From positions 19,477,350 to 19,541,349 of the forward strand of contig NC_063256.1 of NCBI RefSeq assembly GCF_019578655.1: 64,000 bases of DNA, read 5' to 3'. The notes below the pieces were generated by a model that saw only the letters and a list, made by a program, of their open reading frames with translations, was not told the DNA's origin and made no database searches. The translations under genes were made by a program, and so were the position numbers. The first letter of the stretch is position 1. Every line of letters starts with the position of its first letter. Shown piece by piece: positions 1 through 11,611 of the stretch. The stretch is from Ricinus communis (lineage: Eukaryota; Streptophyta; Magnoliopsida; Malpighiales; Euphorbiaceae).

Positions 1-801
1 CGTAGACAACTTATCTTCACCTATCAAAACTAGCTCCTCGAAATCATAATAATCAGAGACAGGTAACCAAGGATAATCTTTTTGGATTTTGCCTTGGTCG
101 AGTATAACTTTCTAGGCTATGAAAGCTTGACTGCCGGAGAAAGGTCCTTGGTCGAGCAATGCTCTTTGGGCGCCGGCTTAATTGGGGAACAAGAGTCCAA
201 GCTGGATGTAAGGACCCTGGTTGAGCTTCACTCTCTGGGCGCCAGACCTATTGGAAGAAGAGAGCCGAAAGGCTACTAGCATTTTGGGTTAAGGTTCTGT
301 TGAGCCACTCATCCCATAAGTCTTTAAATGTATTTTCTTTCTAAATTATGGCATGACTCGTATGTTGATACACCATAGCATGATATACTAAGTTAATTAA
401 TATTATTTTATTGAGGATACTGCAATAGTTACAGGATTATGTGATTTTAACTCATTCTCGAGATTGACAGTCTCAATTTTATTTTTCAAGTGACAGTTAG
501 AGTTCTTTCTTCATCGGGCTTATTGTAAATAATCTATACTTTCATATTTTTAGTTATTTTATATTCTAGATATTCCGCAATAGTATTTTTTATTTGTTAT
601 GATTATCCTGGTCTATAATGGACGTGAAATGTTATCAATGACTAGTTAGATTTGTGTATGACAGGTCAGACATGATTAATATTGTATTGTTATAAGCATT
701 TTATTAAATTATCGATTAGTAAGGCTTACTACAGGATTTGGTGGCCTTAAACCTACCCATTCCCAAGTACCGGTCACGGGCCCACAGATCGGGTCATGAC
801 A
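1..801 (+). repeat. 3' part of the 5' LTR of a Tekay-like gypsy element
   Basis: From about position 41 this aligns with 7430-8162, the end of the 3' LTR of the same element, and it stops in gtcatgaca just before a tRNA-Met-type primer site. Bases 1-40 do not match the other LTR, so the copy is broken there or carries an insertion that continues off the window. The two LTRs differ by many substitutions and by indels near 500-590 (extra AT-rich bases here; extra bases at 7890-7920 in the other copy), so the insertion is old. The hairpin-rich segment 95-280 is described under the 3' LTR. Confidence 0.85.
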
Positions 802-805
802 AAGT

Positions 806-818
806 TGGTATCAGAGCC
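806..818 (+). other. Primer binding site (tRNA-Met type) of the gypsy element
   Basis: TGGTATCAGAGCC lies four bases after the LTR end. It complements the 3' end of plant initiator tRNA-Met, the usual primer of Tekay/Del and many copia elements. It fixes the plus orientation of the element. Confidence 0.85.
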
Positions 819-975
819 TAGGTTTAGTTTTCCTTCGACCTAGGTTAGCTTCCTTAACTACTATTGAGTTAGGAATCGAGTCTGTCCTTGTGTGTTTCAT
901 TGATTCTAATATATGTGTTATACGTTAGAGAGTCTATTGGGTTTGACGTCTTGCTGTTTATTTTCAGCCCTTGCC

Positions 976-2198
976 ATGCCGAGAACTTGAGCGACTGCAG
1001 CAGCAACATCGGCCTAAGAAAGCCAAGATGAGTTTTCTGCTCAAACGGCCCTATCGGCCCCAGCCCATGATACTAGGAGGCGAGATAGGCCTCGAGTAGC
1101 AGCCCAACCAGATCAGGGCGAGACTCAGGAGGCACACGGTGCTGGTAGAGTCCCAGTGGAGGCGTTTGTAGCCGATATGACTAGGATGTAGAGGGCCTTA
1201 GAGCAGTTATTAGTCTTCTAGCAGCAGCAGGCTGCCCAAGGTTTAGGAAGCCGCGGTAATGGGTCCGGTATCAGGAATCCGAATGAGGTTCCCATGTTTG
1301 AGTACACTAAGTTGAGACCCGTGGAGTTTGGTGGGATATCTGGGGACCCTTTGGACTTCTTGGACGAGGTCGAGAAAAGGGCATCCGACTTGCACTGTTA
1401 TGACAGGAGGACCATCGAGATGACCGAATTTTTGTTGAAGGGGATAGCATCTCAGTGGTTTAAAGACTATATCTGCCCCTTTTTGGATGGATTGTCGTGG
1501 AGACAATTTAAAGACAGGTTTGAGGAGTACTTCATCCCTTTTAGCGTGAGGCAAGAGTACAAAGAGAGATTTGAAACGCTGATTAAGGGAGACATATCAG
1601 TGGTAGAATACACCAAACAGTTTGTACAGCTGAGTAGGTGGTATGTGCTCTATGCTGTAGGGACCGAAGAGCAGAAGAACAGTAAGTATGTTTCAGGACT
1701 GGGTCCAGAGTTTGTCTCCTTGGTTCAGTTTAAGAGGAGCAGCTTCCTACAAGTGACTGACATGGCCAAACAGATGAAGATGACCCTGCGAGGATTTGGC
1801 CAAGGGACTGATGATGGCAGGAAAAAAAGACCAGAATTGAGGGTCAGTCTAGTGCGCAGCCAATTGTGCCATACTACGGCAGTGGAGGCTACTCCAGAGG
1901 TTTCGACCAGCAGGTCAGGCAGAGAGGCTACTATGCCCACAGAAAGGGTAGACACAACCGAAAAGGTAGTAGAGGATTCAGACCAGGACAGGGCTTTAGT
2001 GGTAGTGGGCAAAGTTCAGGCTACAACAACTCTAGTTCTGGAGCCAACATCTGTCAGATGTGCGGACATCAGGGACCGTGCCTAGCTTCCAGCAGAACCT
2101 GTTTCAAGTGTGGCGAGATGGGTCATATGGCTCGAGCATGCCCTCGCTACTTTAGTCAACCAGCTTTTCCTCAAGGCTCGTCCGCCAGTGCGACCTGA
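976..2198 (+). pseudogene. Gypsy gag, decayed
   Basis: Gag forms the nucleocapsid-like particle and packages the element RNA. The ATG at 976 starts the usual short basic, Ala-rich leader but meets stops after four codons and again shortly after; the first looks like an Arg codon changed to TGA. A long open stretch, 1294-1840, carries the retrotransposon gag core, with a W.F.D..F..YF-type region encoded near 1500-1530. A frame change follows. A Gly/Ser/Arg-rich linker and a CCHC zinc knuckle (CFKCGEMGHMARAC, encoded at about 2100-2142) are read in the next frame, 1866-2198. So there are at least two stops and one frameshift. A product is unlikely. Family assignment is firm; the start is inferred. 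Confidence 0.85.
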
Positions 2199-2282
2199 CC
2201 AGCTTTTCCATTAGCTCCGAGATATTTTTAAGGTGAATCTCAGTTTATTGGCCAACAGGGGCGTGGTATTGGAGGTAGATCT

Positions 2283-4250
2283 ATGGGAGGCCAATCTGGA
2301 AACAGAGTTCAAAGTCAAGCTTCAGGCTCTCAGCAGTCAGGCCGTAGGCAAGTGAGAGTGTTCACCCTTACTTATCAAGATGCGCGAGCCTCAAATGCTA
2401 TGGTGTTAAGTATTAATCATGTCTGCTATTCTGAAGCTAGAGTTTTATTAGACCCTAGGGCTATCCATTCTTTTGTATCGCCTAGTTTTTTTTAAGATTG
2501 GATGTCCAGCCCGTTAGACTTCAAGTTCCGATGTCAGTCACTACGCCATTAAGTGATGCTTTATAGACTAATGTTGTGTTTCCATCATGTTCGGTGTCAG
2601 TTGAGGGTCGAGATTTGGTTGCTAACTTAATTATGTTGGATGTAATGGATTTTGATGTAATTTTAGAAATGGATTGATTGGCTATGCATTTTTCCATGTT
2701 AGACTGTTGGGAGAAACAAGTAACGTTTTGAATCCCCAGAGACTCAAGAGTTCCATTTTAAAGGCGAGCAGGTACCTATTCCATCGAATCTCGTGCCAGC
2801 TATTACAGCTAGGCGAATACTTTATCGTGGATGTCAGGGATATCTAGCTTTAGTCAAGGATACTTCGGCAAGAAAAGGTGGTGTTGAGGACGTTTAGGTG
2901 GTTTGCGAGTTTCCTGATGTATTTCCAGAAGAGCTACTAGGATGACTGCCCAATAGGGAGATAAAGTTCTGCATCGACGTGGTATCGGGTACAACACCTA
3001 CTTCCTTGTCGCCCTACCGAATAACATTAGCCGAGTTAAAGGAGTTAAAAGGAGCAGTTGCAGGACCTCCTGGATAAGGGTTTTATCAAACCCAGTACGT
3101 CTTCATGGGATGCTTCTATTCTGTTTATGAAGAAGAAGGATAGTACTTTGCGCCTCTGCATTGATTACCAATACCTAAATAAAGCGACGATTCATAACCG
3201 GTATCCACTTCCTTATATCGATGATCTATTCGATCAGCTTCAAGGAGCCACATACTTCTCCAAGATTGATTTGTGATTGGGGTATCACCAGTTAAGGATC
3301 CATGAGGAAGACGTGTCGAAGATGACGTTAAGAAGATGACGTTAAGGATGCATTATGGGCATTATGAGTTCTTGGTAATGTCATTTAGGCTCACTAATGC
3401 TTATACGGCTTTCATGGATCTGATGAATCGAGTGTTCAAGCAGTTTCTGGATTGTTTTGTCATTGTATTCATTGATGATATCTTGGTGTACTCCAAAAGT
3501 AAAGAGGAGCACGCGTGGCATCTAAGGATGGTACTTCAGACGTTGAAGGAACATCAGTTATACGCTAAGTTCTCCAAGTGCGAGTTTTGGATAGAAAGCG
3601 TTGCTTTTCTAGGACACATTGATTCTAGAGAGGTTATCCAAGTGGACCCCAAGAAAGTGGAGGTGGTGACTAACTGGCAGAGACTAACCACTGTGACTGA
3701 GGTGCGTAACTTTCTAGGATTGGCAGGCTACTACCATCGATTAGTGCAGGACTTTTCGAGGGTAGCAGCACCATTGACTAGGCTGACTTAGAAGAACGGC
3801 AGGTTCTAGTGGACTGATGCATGTGAAAGAAGTTTCCAGAAGTTGAAAGACTATTTGACTTCAACTCCAATGTTGACCTTACCCTCTAGGACTGATGGAT
3901 TCATAGTGTATTGCAACGCTTCCAGAGTAGGTTTGGGTTGCGTCCTGATGCAGCATGGTAAGGTAGTGGCTTATACATCTAGGCAATTGAAGAAGCATGA
4001 ACAGAATTACCCTACTCATGATTTGGAGATGGCAGCAGCAGTCTTTGCCTTAAAGATCTCGAAGCACTACCTCAATGGTGAGACATGCGAGATTTATACG
4101 GAGCATAAAAGCTTGAAGTATATTTTTCAATAGAAGGAATTGAATATGAGACAGAGGAGATGGTTGGAGCTCCTGAAAGATTATAATTGTAATATTCTCT
4201 ACCATCCAGGTAAAACGAATGTTGTGGCAGATGCTTTGAGTAGGAAGTTG
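2283..4250 (+). pseudogene. Gypsy pol: protease, reverse transcriptase, RNase H, decayed
   Basis: Normally one polyprotein that matures Gag, copies RNA into DNA and removes the template. Protease: the active-site motif near 2445-2475 reads LLDPRAIHSF where the family has an Asp-Ser/Thr-Gly triad, so Ser and Gly are lost. RT: the fingers start near 3000. A TGA sits right after FSKIDL at 3274-3276, and an exact 14-base tandem duplication (3318-3331 and 3332-3345) shifts the frame. The catalytic FIDD motif is present near 3469-3480. RNase H: 3843-4250, with YCNAS where DAS is expected, a TAG after HKSLKYIFQ (4131-4133), and the terminal DALSRK motif near 4230. Several independent lesions make this a dead copy. 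Confidence 0.9.
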
Positions 4251-5816
4251 GTAGATAGTCTTGCTCATATCAGTGCAGTGAATAGACCCCTGACTAGAGA
4301 GTTGCACGAACTGTACGACCAAGGGCTACAGATGGAGGTAATGGAATCGGGAGCATTGTTAACACATTTCAGGATTAGGTCTGTACTCGTTGACAGAATC
4401 ATGTTAGCTCAGAATCAAGACCCACAGTTACGGAAAATCTTGGAAGAAGTGCAGAAGGGTCGAGCTATTGATTTTATTATAGATGATGATGGTACTCTCA
4501 GGATGGGCACTAGGCTATGTGTTCCCGATGTGGATAATCTCATAAAGGATATTTTAGAAGAGGCTCACTGTACAGCTTACAACGTGCATCCGGGCTCTAC
4601 CAAGATGTATCATGATTTGAAAGGAAATTATTGGTGGAATGGAATGAAGAGGGATATGGCAGAGTTTGTCTCCAAGTGTCTGACGTGTCAGAAGGTCAAA
4701 TTAGAGCATCATAAGCTGTCAGGGTTATTGTAACTGCTTCCCCTACCATAGTGGAAATGGAAAAGGATTACTATGGATTTTGGTTCGGGTTTACCTAAAA
4801 CTTCAGCCAGTTATGATTCTATTTGGGTGATTGTGGACCGATTGACTAAGTCAGCGCATTTTCTTTCGGTGAAGACTACTTATTCTATGGCTAAGTATGC
4901 ACGAGTGTATTTTGAGAGAATTGTCAGTCTTCATGGCAGTCCTATTTCCATAGTGTCAGATAGAGGACCGCAGTTCACTTCGAGGTTTTAAAAAATGCTA
5001 TAAGAAGAGCTTGGTACCAAATTGGATTTTAGTACAGCTTTTCACCCCCAGACGTACGGACAGTCGGAGAGGAATATTCAGACCTTAGAGGATATGCTTC
5101 AGATGTGCGTGATAGATTTTGGTGGTCATTAGGATTGGTACCTACCGTTGATTGAATTCGCGTATAACAATAGCTACCATGCGAGCATTGAGATGGCACC
5201 TGATGAGGCTTTGTACGGCCAGAAGTGCAGATCTCATCTGTGTTAGGAAGAGGTTGGCAAACGGAAGTTAGCAGGACCAGAGTTGGTTCAGATCACTTTA
5301 GAAAAGATTCATATTATCCGCGAGGGTCTCAAGACAGCTTTCAGTAGGCAGAAAAGTTATGCGGATCCAAAGCGGAAGCACGTGGAGTCCAGTATTGGGA
5401 AATATGTGTTCTTGAAGGTGTCTCGTATACGTAGTGTGATGCGGTTTGGCAAGAAGGGAAAATTGGCCTCTTGATTTGTGGGACCCTTTGAGATTATAGA
5501 CAGAATTGGAGAGGTGGCATACAAGCTGGACTTGCCGCTAAATTTCTCGCACGTGCATCCGGTATTTCACATATCAATATTAAGGAAGTGCATTTTGGAC
5601 CCTTTACATGTGTTGCAGCCTCAATATATGGAAGTAAGTGAAGATCTGACTTACGAGGAGCAGCCAGTCAAAATCGTGGATACTCAAGTTCGTCAACTGC
5701 GTTCCAAGGTTATTTTGATGCTAAAAGTATTGTGGTGGAACCATTCGTCAGAAGAGTATACCTGGGAGACCGAGCAGGAAATGAGGTGTCTTTACCCTCA
5801 TTTGTTCCAATCATGA
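4251..5816 (+). pseudogene. Gypsy integrase and C-terminal chromodomain, decayed
   Basis: Integrase joins the cDNA to the host genome; the chromodomain of chromoviruses directs it to marked heterochromatin. The HHCC zinc module is encoded at 4568-4700 (H...H then CLTCQK). The core begins near 4773 and has the first Asp in WVIVDRLTKSAHF and the second in IVSDRGPQF. The segment with the third acidic residue (about 5000-5280) is crossed by stops. The tail 5478-5816 holds the GPF.I..RIG module (5481) and then a chromodomain-like end with KVLWWNHSSEEYTWE (near 5725-5770). That form of chromodomain and the 2.3-kb LTR suggest the Tekay/Del lineage. The frame is broken at least three times. Confidence 0.85.
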
Positions 5817-7147
5817 GATAAGTCGTGTTTCTTTTAAAATTCGAGATCGAATTTTCTTTTAAAGGCGATAGAATGTAATACCCAAAAATAAATAATAATA
5901 ATAATAAATATTTTTCCTCCCTTTTTCTTTCCTCCTCCCCCCTCCTTTCTTTTTCCTTTCCTTCCCTTTCCTCCCTCTTCCTCCCCTTCTCTCCCTTCTG
6001 ACTGCCCTCTTCCTCCCTCTCCCTTCCTCCTATTGCTGCATGGTCCCTCCCCTTCTCTTTTCTCCCGCAGCGATGTTGACCAAGGAAAACGAGCTGCCGT
6101 TGCTGTTTTGCCCTCTTGTCGATGCCCATTCGGCCATCCGACGCCGGATTCGAGCTCCCCACCACCGGAAACCCCTGGGCCGAGCTTCCTAGCCGTGAAA
6201 TCCTCGCCGGCAGCCTCAGTCAAGCTTCACCGGAGCAGCTCCTTTCCAGCCCTGATCCGGTGCCTTCCGGTGAATTTCCGGCCGAAACTCTTGTGTTTTC
6301 GGACTTCCCGCAACTTGAACTTCACGTAGGCACTTCCGGATTTAAATTCTGACATCGTTGGCAGAACCAGTTTCCGGTGTTTTTCGGATGCGCGAAATTT
6401 TAAAATTTCTGCTCGATATAATTTTATTTGGACTTCAAAAATTATGTTGTAATCTTAGAAAAATATTGTTGCTATTAATTATTAATTGTGGATAATTTGA
6501 AATTAATTGTGATTTATAGTGTGTTGCGAAGTCGGAAAAAATAATGCAGTTTTAGTGGCCCGACTCCTGTTAATTAATCACAGACTATTTGAAGTGTTTC
6601 AACAGGTTCTGGACCCGCTGTACGGGGGGTAAATGTTCGTATTTAAAGGAGGTCCTGCCAATTTTTCGGCAGAATTCTTGAGTCTAAAATAATTTTAGGC
6701 AGTCTAATCTAGAGGTCCAGGCCTAGGAAAATTTACGAATGTCCATTAACTAAGTGTTTTCGTGAATAGATAATCCATCTATCCCGCCAACTCCACCCGA
6801 GGCGTAGGAGCAGACTGCGGAGCGCGACAGAACTGTGAGTTAAAGTCATATAATCGCTGTACATTGGCATGTCTAGATTTCATGCGATATTTAATGATTA
6901 ATATTTATGGATGATTATCATTATCGTTATTATAAGTAAACTTTATTTAATTGATAATCATTACGAATAATATTAATATTATTATTAGTTAATTTATCTC
7001 GTTATTTATGATATTTAAATAATTTTATTTTAATACTATTATTATTAGCTCTACAGATATTTTGCATGTTTGCTTTACCTGATATCACTAAACTTTATTT
7101 CTCAGGATGTAATCAAATAAATTATGTTGCCTATGAATAGTTTATTT

Positions 7148-7302
7148 ATAATACATATATATATATATATAGATATAATATGTATATATAAATATTATAT
7201 GTATACATATATGTATACATATATATATATATATACATATAATATCTATATATACATATAATATGTACATATATTATGTATATATATATATACATTTATT
7301 AT

Positions 7303-7356
<54 letters not shown>
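7148..7356. repeat. (TA)n microsatellite with interruptions inside the 3' LTR
   Basis: About 200 bases of alternating TA broken by occasional g or c. It lies inside the LTR and is absent from the solo LTR 39152-41986 at the matching place, so it expanded after the copies separated. Confidence 0.9.
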
Positions 7357-7398
7357 TATGATTGTGACTTTGGGATGAGGTGACTGTAGAACATGTCA

Positions 7399-7661
7399 TC
7401 TGATGGGTTACATCAGGACCGCATGCGCTCCGATAATAATCAGAGACAGGTAACAAAGGATATTCTTTTTGGATTTTGCCATGGTCGAGTATAACTCTCT
7501 GGGCTGTGAAAGCTTGACTGCCGGAGAAAGGTCCCTGGTCGAACAATGCTCTTTGGGCGCTGGCTTAATTGGGGAACAAGAGTCCAAGCTGGATGTAAGG
7601 ATCCTAGTTGAGCTTCGTTGTCTAGGCGCCAGACCTATTGGAATAAGAGAGCCGAAAGGCT
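7399..7661 (+). promoter_or_regulatory. Multi-hairpin domain of the LTR
   Basis: In order: CTGATG/CATCAG around a 5-base loop (7400-7416); GAGT-ata-ACTC (first GGTCGAG unit, near 7485-7500); a roughly 45-base unit starting GCCGG and ending CTGGC (about 7520-7565); a third unit starting GCTGG and ending CCAG (about 7588-7632); and AGCC-GAAA-GGCT (7650-7661), a four-base stem with a GNRA loop. The same series is found at 95-274 and 41057-41316 and, decayed and reversed, at about 56815-57075. The role is unknown. It may be an RNA structure in the transcribed LTR or a repeated regulatory module. Confidence 0.6.
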
Positions 7662-8162
7662 ACTAGCATTTTGGGTTAGTGTTCTATTGAGCCACTCATC
7701 CCATAAGTCTTTAAATATATTTTCTTTATAAATTATGGCATGCCTCGTATTTTGATACACCATGGCACGATATATTGAGTTAATGAATATTATTTTATTG
7801 AGGAGACTGCAATAGTTGTAGGGTTATATGATTTTAACTCATTCTCGAGATTGACTTTCTCAATTTTATATTTCAGGTGACAGCTAGAGTTCTTCGCCCT
7901 CTTGCATTTTGACAGCTCAACTTCTTTCTTCATCAGGCTTATTGTATTTTTTATTTGTTATGATTATCCTTGTCTATAATGGATGTGAAATGTTATCAAT
8001 GACCAGTTAGATTTGTGTATAATAGGCCAGACATGATTAATATTATATTGTTATAAGCATTTTATTTAAAAATCGATTAGTAAGGCTTACTACGGGATTT
8101 GGTGGCCTTAAGTCTACCCATTCCCTAGTGCCGGTCACGGATCCACAGATCGGGTCGTGACA

Positions 8163-9379
8163 CCTTTAATTTCCAACATGCCTTGCATTTTGTCAAGCCT
8201 AGCACTTAAGCCACTTACAACTTTATTGGTAGCATAGGCGGTCTCCCTCTTAGCCTGGTCTAGCATAAATTCATCAAAGCCCTAAAAATTTTAGGCCACT
8301 CCCCTCCTAGTTGGATCTTGAACATTGGCATTAGTAGCGGCAGTAGTGGCAACTGCAGTGGCAACAGTAGTTACGGCAGCAACTATAGTCGGATCAATAT
8401 AATAGGGGGATCAGTTGGTGCAATAGGAGTAGCAGGTGGAGCTTAGTTTGCAGCCATCCCAGCCAAGAGTTGTTGGAGCTCTTCACGAATCACACCCCTC
8501 AAATCATTGATGACGGCATTCTTAAGGATCTCAACTCCTTGCTCGTTAGCTCTTTTGTTGGCTATTTCAAATGTAGTTTCAGTAGCTTGATATCTTGGGC
8601 TTTCAAGATGTTTTAACATAGCCCGGATTCTTGAAGAAATAGGTATCCTTTCCAGCTTTCCACTATTTTGCCTTTTCCAACCCACAGGAGAATCTATATG
8701 GCTAAAAGATAGGGGATAATGTGATGCATGCGATGTGTGAGATGCATGATGCACATGCAATACACAAAGACAGAAAAAGAAAAGGGTTAGCACACACAAC
8801 AATATACAATTCATCCTTTCAACCTTATTACTCTTGCACACTGTCCATGGTGATCTTTTTTTTTTCTTCCCTAGGATTGTGGCTCTAGGCTTTCTATCAA
8901 TAAGGGATAGTAGGCCCGACGTACATACCATAAGCTCTTAAAGCAGATTTAAAACAAACAAGATAATATTTCTCAGTATAAGTATAAAAGTCTGCATATG
9001 TTGGATTTAGGGCCTGATTCCATATATTTTAGATCAAGGCCTTTAATACTTGGTTCCTAAGAGAGATTTCTATGGTCATTACAATAAGCTGAGACTTGGG
9101 TAAAGATAAAGGCCCCACAAGTAAAAAGTGGTCTCCCTTGGCTCATCTTCCCACTCAAGTGTCCATACGACAAAAGAAATTCACTCATTACTTGTAAGTG
9201 ATGATTAGCTAGCGTTGCAATGCTAGAGTTCGAGTGGAACCAAAGAACCACTAACCAACGCTATCGAGGCTATAGGGACCAAAGCACATAGTGTGTGATA
9301 ATGGTGTAGTGATGTAAGAATAATCTGTTAAAGAATAAAATTAAAGATAAACATACACTGGAATCAGCTTCTCTTATTC
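8163..9379 (-). pseudogene. Leader and gag-like start of a Tat/Ogre-type gypsy element, truncated
   Basis: Minus-strand sequence directly downstream of a Tat-type primer site. An open frame (8931 to 8443) ends in a hydrophilic region with GWKRQNSGKLERIP and a Glu/Leu-rich helix-forming stretch, resembling the N-terminal gag region of large gypsy elements. I do not recognise a catalytic domain. Past 8443 the frame has a stop, and the element is cut at 8163 by the Tekay insertion. The rest of its internal region and its 3' LTR are not seen here; they may lie beyond the left edge. Confidence 0.4.
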
Positions 9380-9394
9380 CCAGCGGAGTCGCCA
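9380..9394 (-). other. Primer binding site, tRNA-Arg type (Tat/Ogre)
   Basis: On the minus strand it reads TGGCGACTCCGCTGG, the primer site reported for Ogre and related Tat elements. It follows directly on the LTR end. Confidence 0.65.
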
Positions 9395-9395
9395 T

Positions 9396-11611
9396 TGTGG
9401 GCGGCAATTTCTAGCATGCACCCAAGTGTCTTTAGCAACTACAGTATTGCAAGGCTCTTCAACCTAATCGGGAACATGCTAACTAGTTATTGAGACTAGC
9501 GTAGAGATGGGAGTCACCACCCGGATAATTCATCGGGACACCTTTACTAATAAGTGGTATTTCTCAAATTCCATAAGGAAGCTTACGCCATAAATCTAGA
9601 CATGGATCCGGAAGCCAACTTTCTTATTTATTTATCTTAGTCTTTAATCTTATTATTTAACAAATCATTCCCTATAGACACAACAGATCATATACAAGTA
9701 CACCAAATAACACATATAGTTTACTTAGGTCTAGCCTATTTTTATTAAGCCCAGCCCATATTAAGATTATTAATCTAACTTACTAATTGACTATGTACAA
9801 GGCCTTCTTAGTCTAGCCCAATTATAAGTCATGTTTTGCCAAGTATTTAATCCTAGATGGACTACTTATTATGACAAGGCCCAACTGTGTGAACCTAAAT
9901 CTAAAACGACCCAACTAACCTAACTAAAATATGGTAAAGCCCATTAAGTCTACATTGATTTTAGAACTTAAGCTCAATTAATATTGACTAACCTAATAGA
10001 CTACACTTTCATGTAAGGTTCGATTTTAACCCAAAGTATATGTGTCCCATTTTAATTAAGCAGTCATGTTATAGTTATTTGTCATAAATTAAACCAAAAT
10101 AAATAAACATAAAGTGCAGAAAGTAAATATAGTTATTACAACCGGCCCACAACTAAAAATTGTAAAGTAAAATCCTAAAACTAAGTTATAATGCAAAAAA
10201 TCGCTAAAAATACATCAAAAACGCATAAAAACCCAAAAGATCAGGTTTGAAATGAGTAAAGCCGATCAGCTCAACGAAGAGCCAATTGGCTCTGCACTGA
10301 GCCGATCGGTTTTAGGGCTTCTCTAGGCTAGTTTCTACAATTTTTTTGCAATTCTCATGTCCAGAGCCAATTTCACATGCACGAAAGGTAAAAAATTAAT
10401 TAGAACACAAAAGAAACAAGATGAAAAATACAAATAACATCAAATTAATCCAAAAACCCTAAAAAGTCATGCAAACCCTAAAAGTCTAAACATAAAATGG
10501 ACAAACATAACAGATTTCATATCTTAATTATATAACCTTAATAAACTAATCATATTTCATTTGACCTACAGATTTAAAATTCAAAGGTATACATATTATC
10601 AGATTCAAAACTCTAATATTCTTATTATCATATTCAAACCCAATAAAATCAGCAACATATTAATTCATAAGAAATCCAACTCTAATCACATCAAATATGT
10701 AAAATGACAAAAAGAAATCTTAATCATGTTTCTAAAAATGTAAAAGACACAAGAAAATCAAATTAATGGGAAAGTGATGTTAATGATGATGGATGTTGGA
10801 AAACTCTCAAGTTGTTACCGTAGTTGATTATTCTACGAGTCTCAGGAGATAATGACGTAGTTGAATCGAAGATCGATTGGGAATTTAGTGCTTGATGAGA
10901 TATTGAAAAAGCTTTTGCCGTTTCATAAAAGTTTCTAAATTTTGAATTCTTTTTTAGTGACCCTTGCTACTTAGTTATAAAAAAAAAAAACCTTTTGTTT
11001 TAAAATCAACATAAGGTTTTCAATCACAGCCTTCAAATCAATATCCTTGTTGTTAGCCCCTAAACCCTAGGTCATTCTTTTCTATTTATAGGGATATATT
11101 TTTAAGAAAACCTTAGAGGAACAAATAGACTTCAATTTTATTTAAAACTCCTTTTAAAGAATTGATAATTATTTACCATATCCAATAAATCAAAATCTTT
11201 AAAATTCAAATACATATTATTAAAAATACATCAGTTATTGTTAAATACATTCTAGAATCTAGACGTAAAAGTGTAAAAAAAATGACATCGAACTAAGAAA
11301 ATACAAATCGATACTGTGTAGAGCCGATTGACTCTCTGATGAGCCGATTGACTCTAAATAGGGGAAGTTTATGAAAATTTTACAATTTAGTCTTCGAACT
11401 TGTAAAATCCATCTTTTGATCCTTAAACTTTATTTTTCTTAACAATTAACTCTAAATCGATTTCAAAAAGGTGATTTTAGTTGGATTAACCTACACCCTA
11501 ACCTTGGATGCACTTGTCCTTCGTCTCCCGAGACCTGAAAAAGTAGTAACTTTCATCATGGGATTTTTCATAAGTCCCTCAATATCTAGATCCGAAAAAT
11601 GGATTCTGACA
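9396..11611 (-). repeat. 5' LTR of the Tat/Ogre-like gypsy element (2.2 kb)
   Basis: On the minus strand it starts TGTCAGAATCC (11611) and ends in GCCGCCCACA next to the primer site. It holds repeats of an AGCCGATNGG/AGCCAATTGG word near 10260-10310 and 11325-11365. No second copy is in the window. It has no coding content. Confidence 0.55.

Larger units (their letters stand above)
5874..8162 (+). repeat. 3' LTR of the Tekay-like gypsy element (2.29 kb)
   Basis: Begins TGTAATACCC just after the coding end and finishes GGGTCGTGACA. It carries a (TAA)n run 20-30 bases in, a pyrimidine-rich tract and a GC-rich block (about 5900-6350) that produces long spurious open frames, a large (TA)n microsatellite (7148-7356), and the structured segment 7399-7661. 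It abuts a Tat-type element at 8163, so this gypsy copy inserted into that older element. The other side lies outside the window, so the target-site duplication cannot be checked. Confidence 0.9.

Noticed and set aside
5710..6352. Overlapping open frames on both strands around the 3' LTR start
   Set aside because: Minus-strand frames are Glu/Lys/Arg-rich translations of the pyrimidine tract; plus-strand frames fall in the GC-rich LTR block. Not genes.
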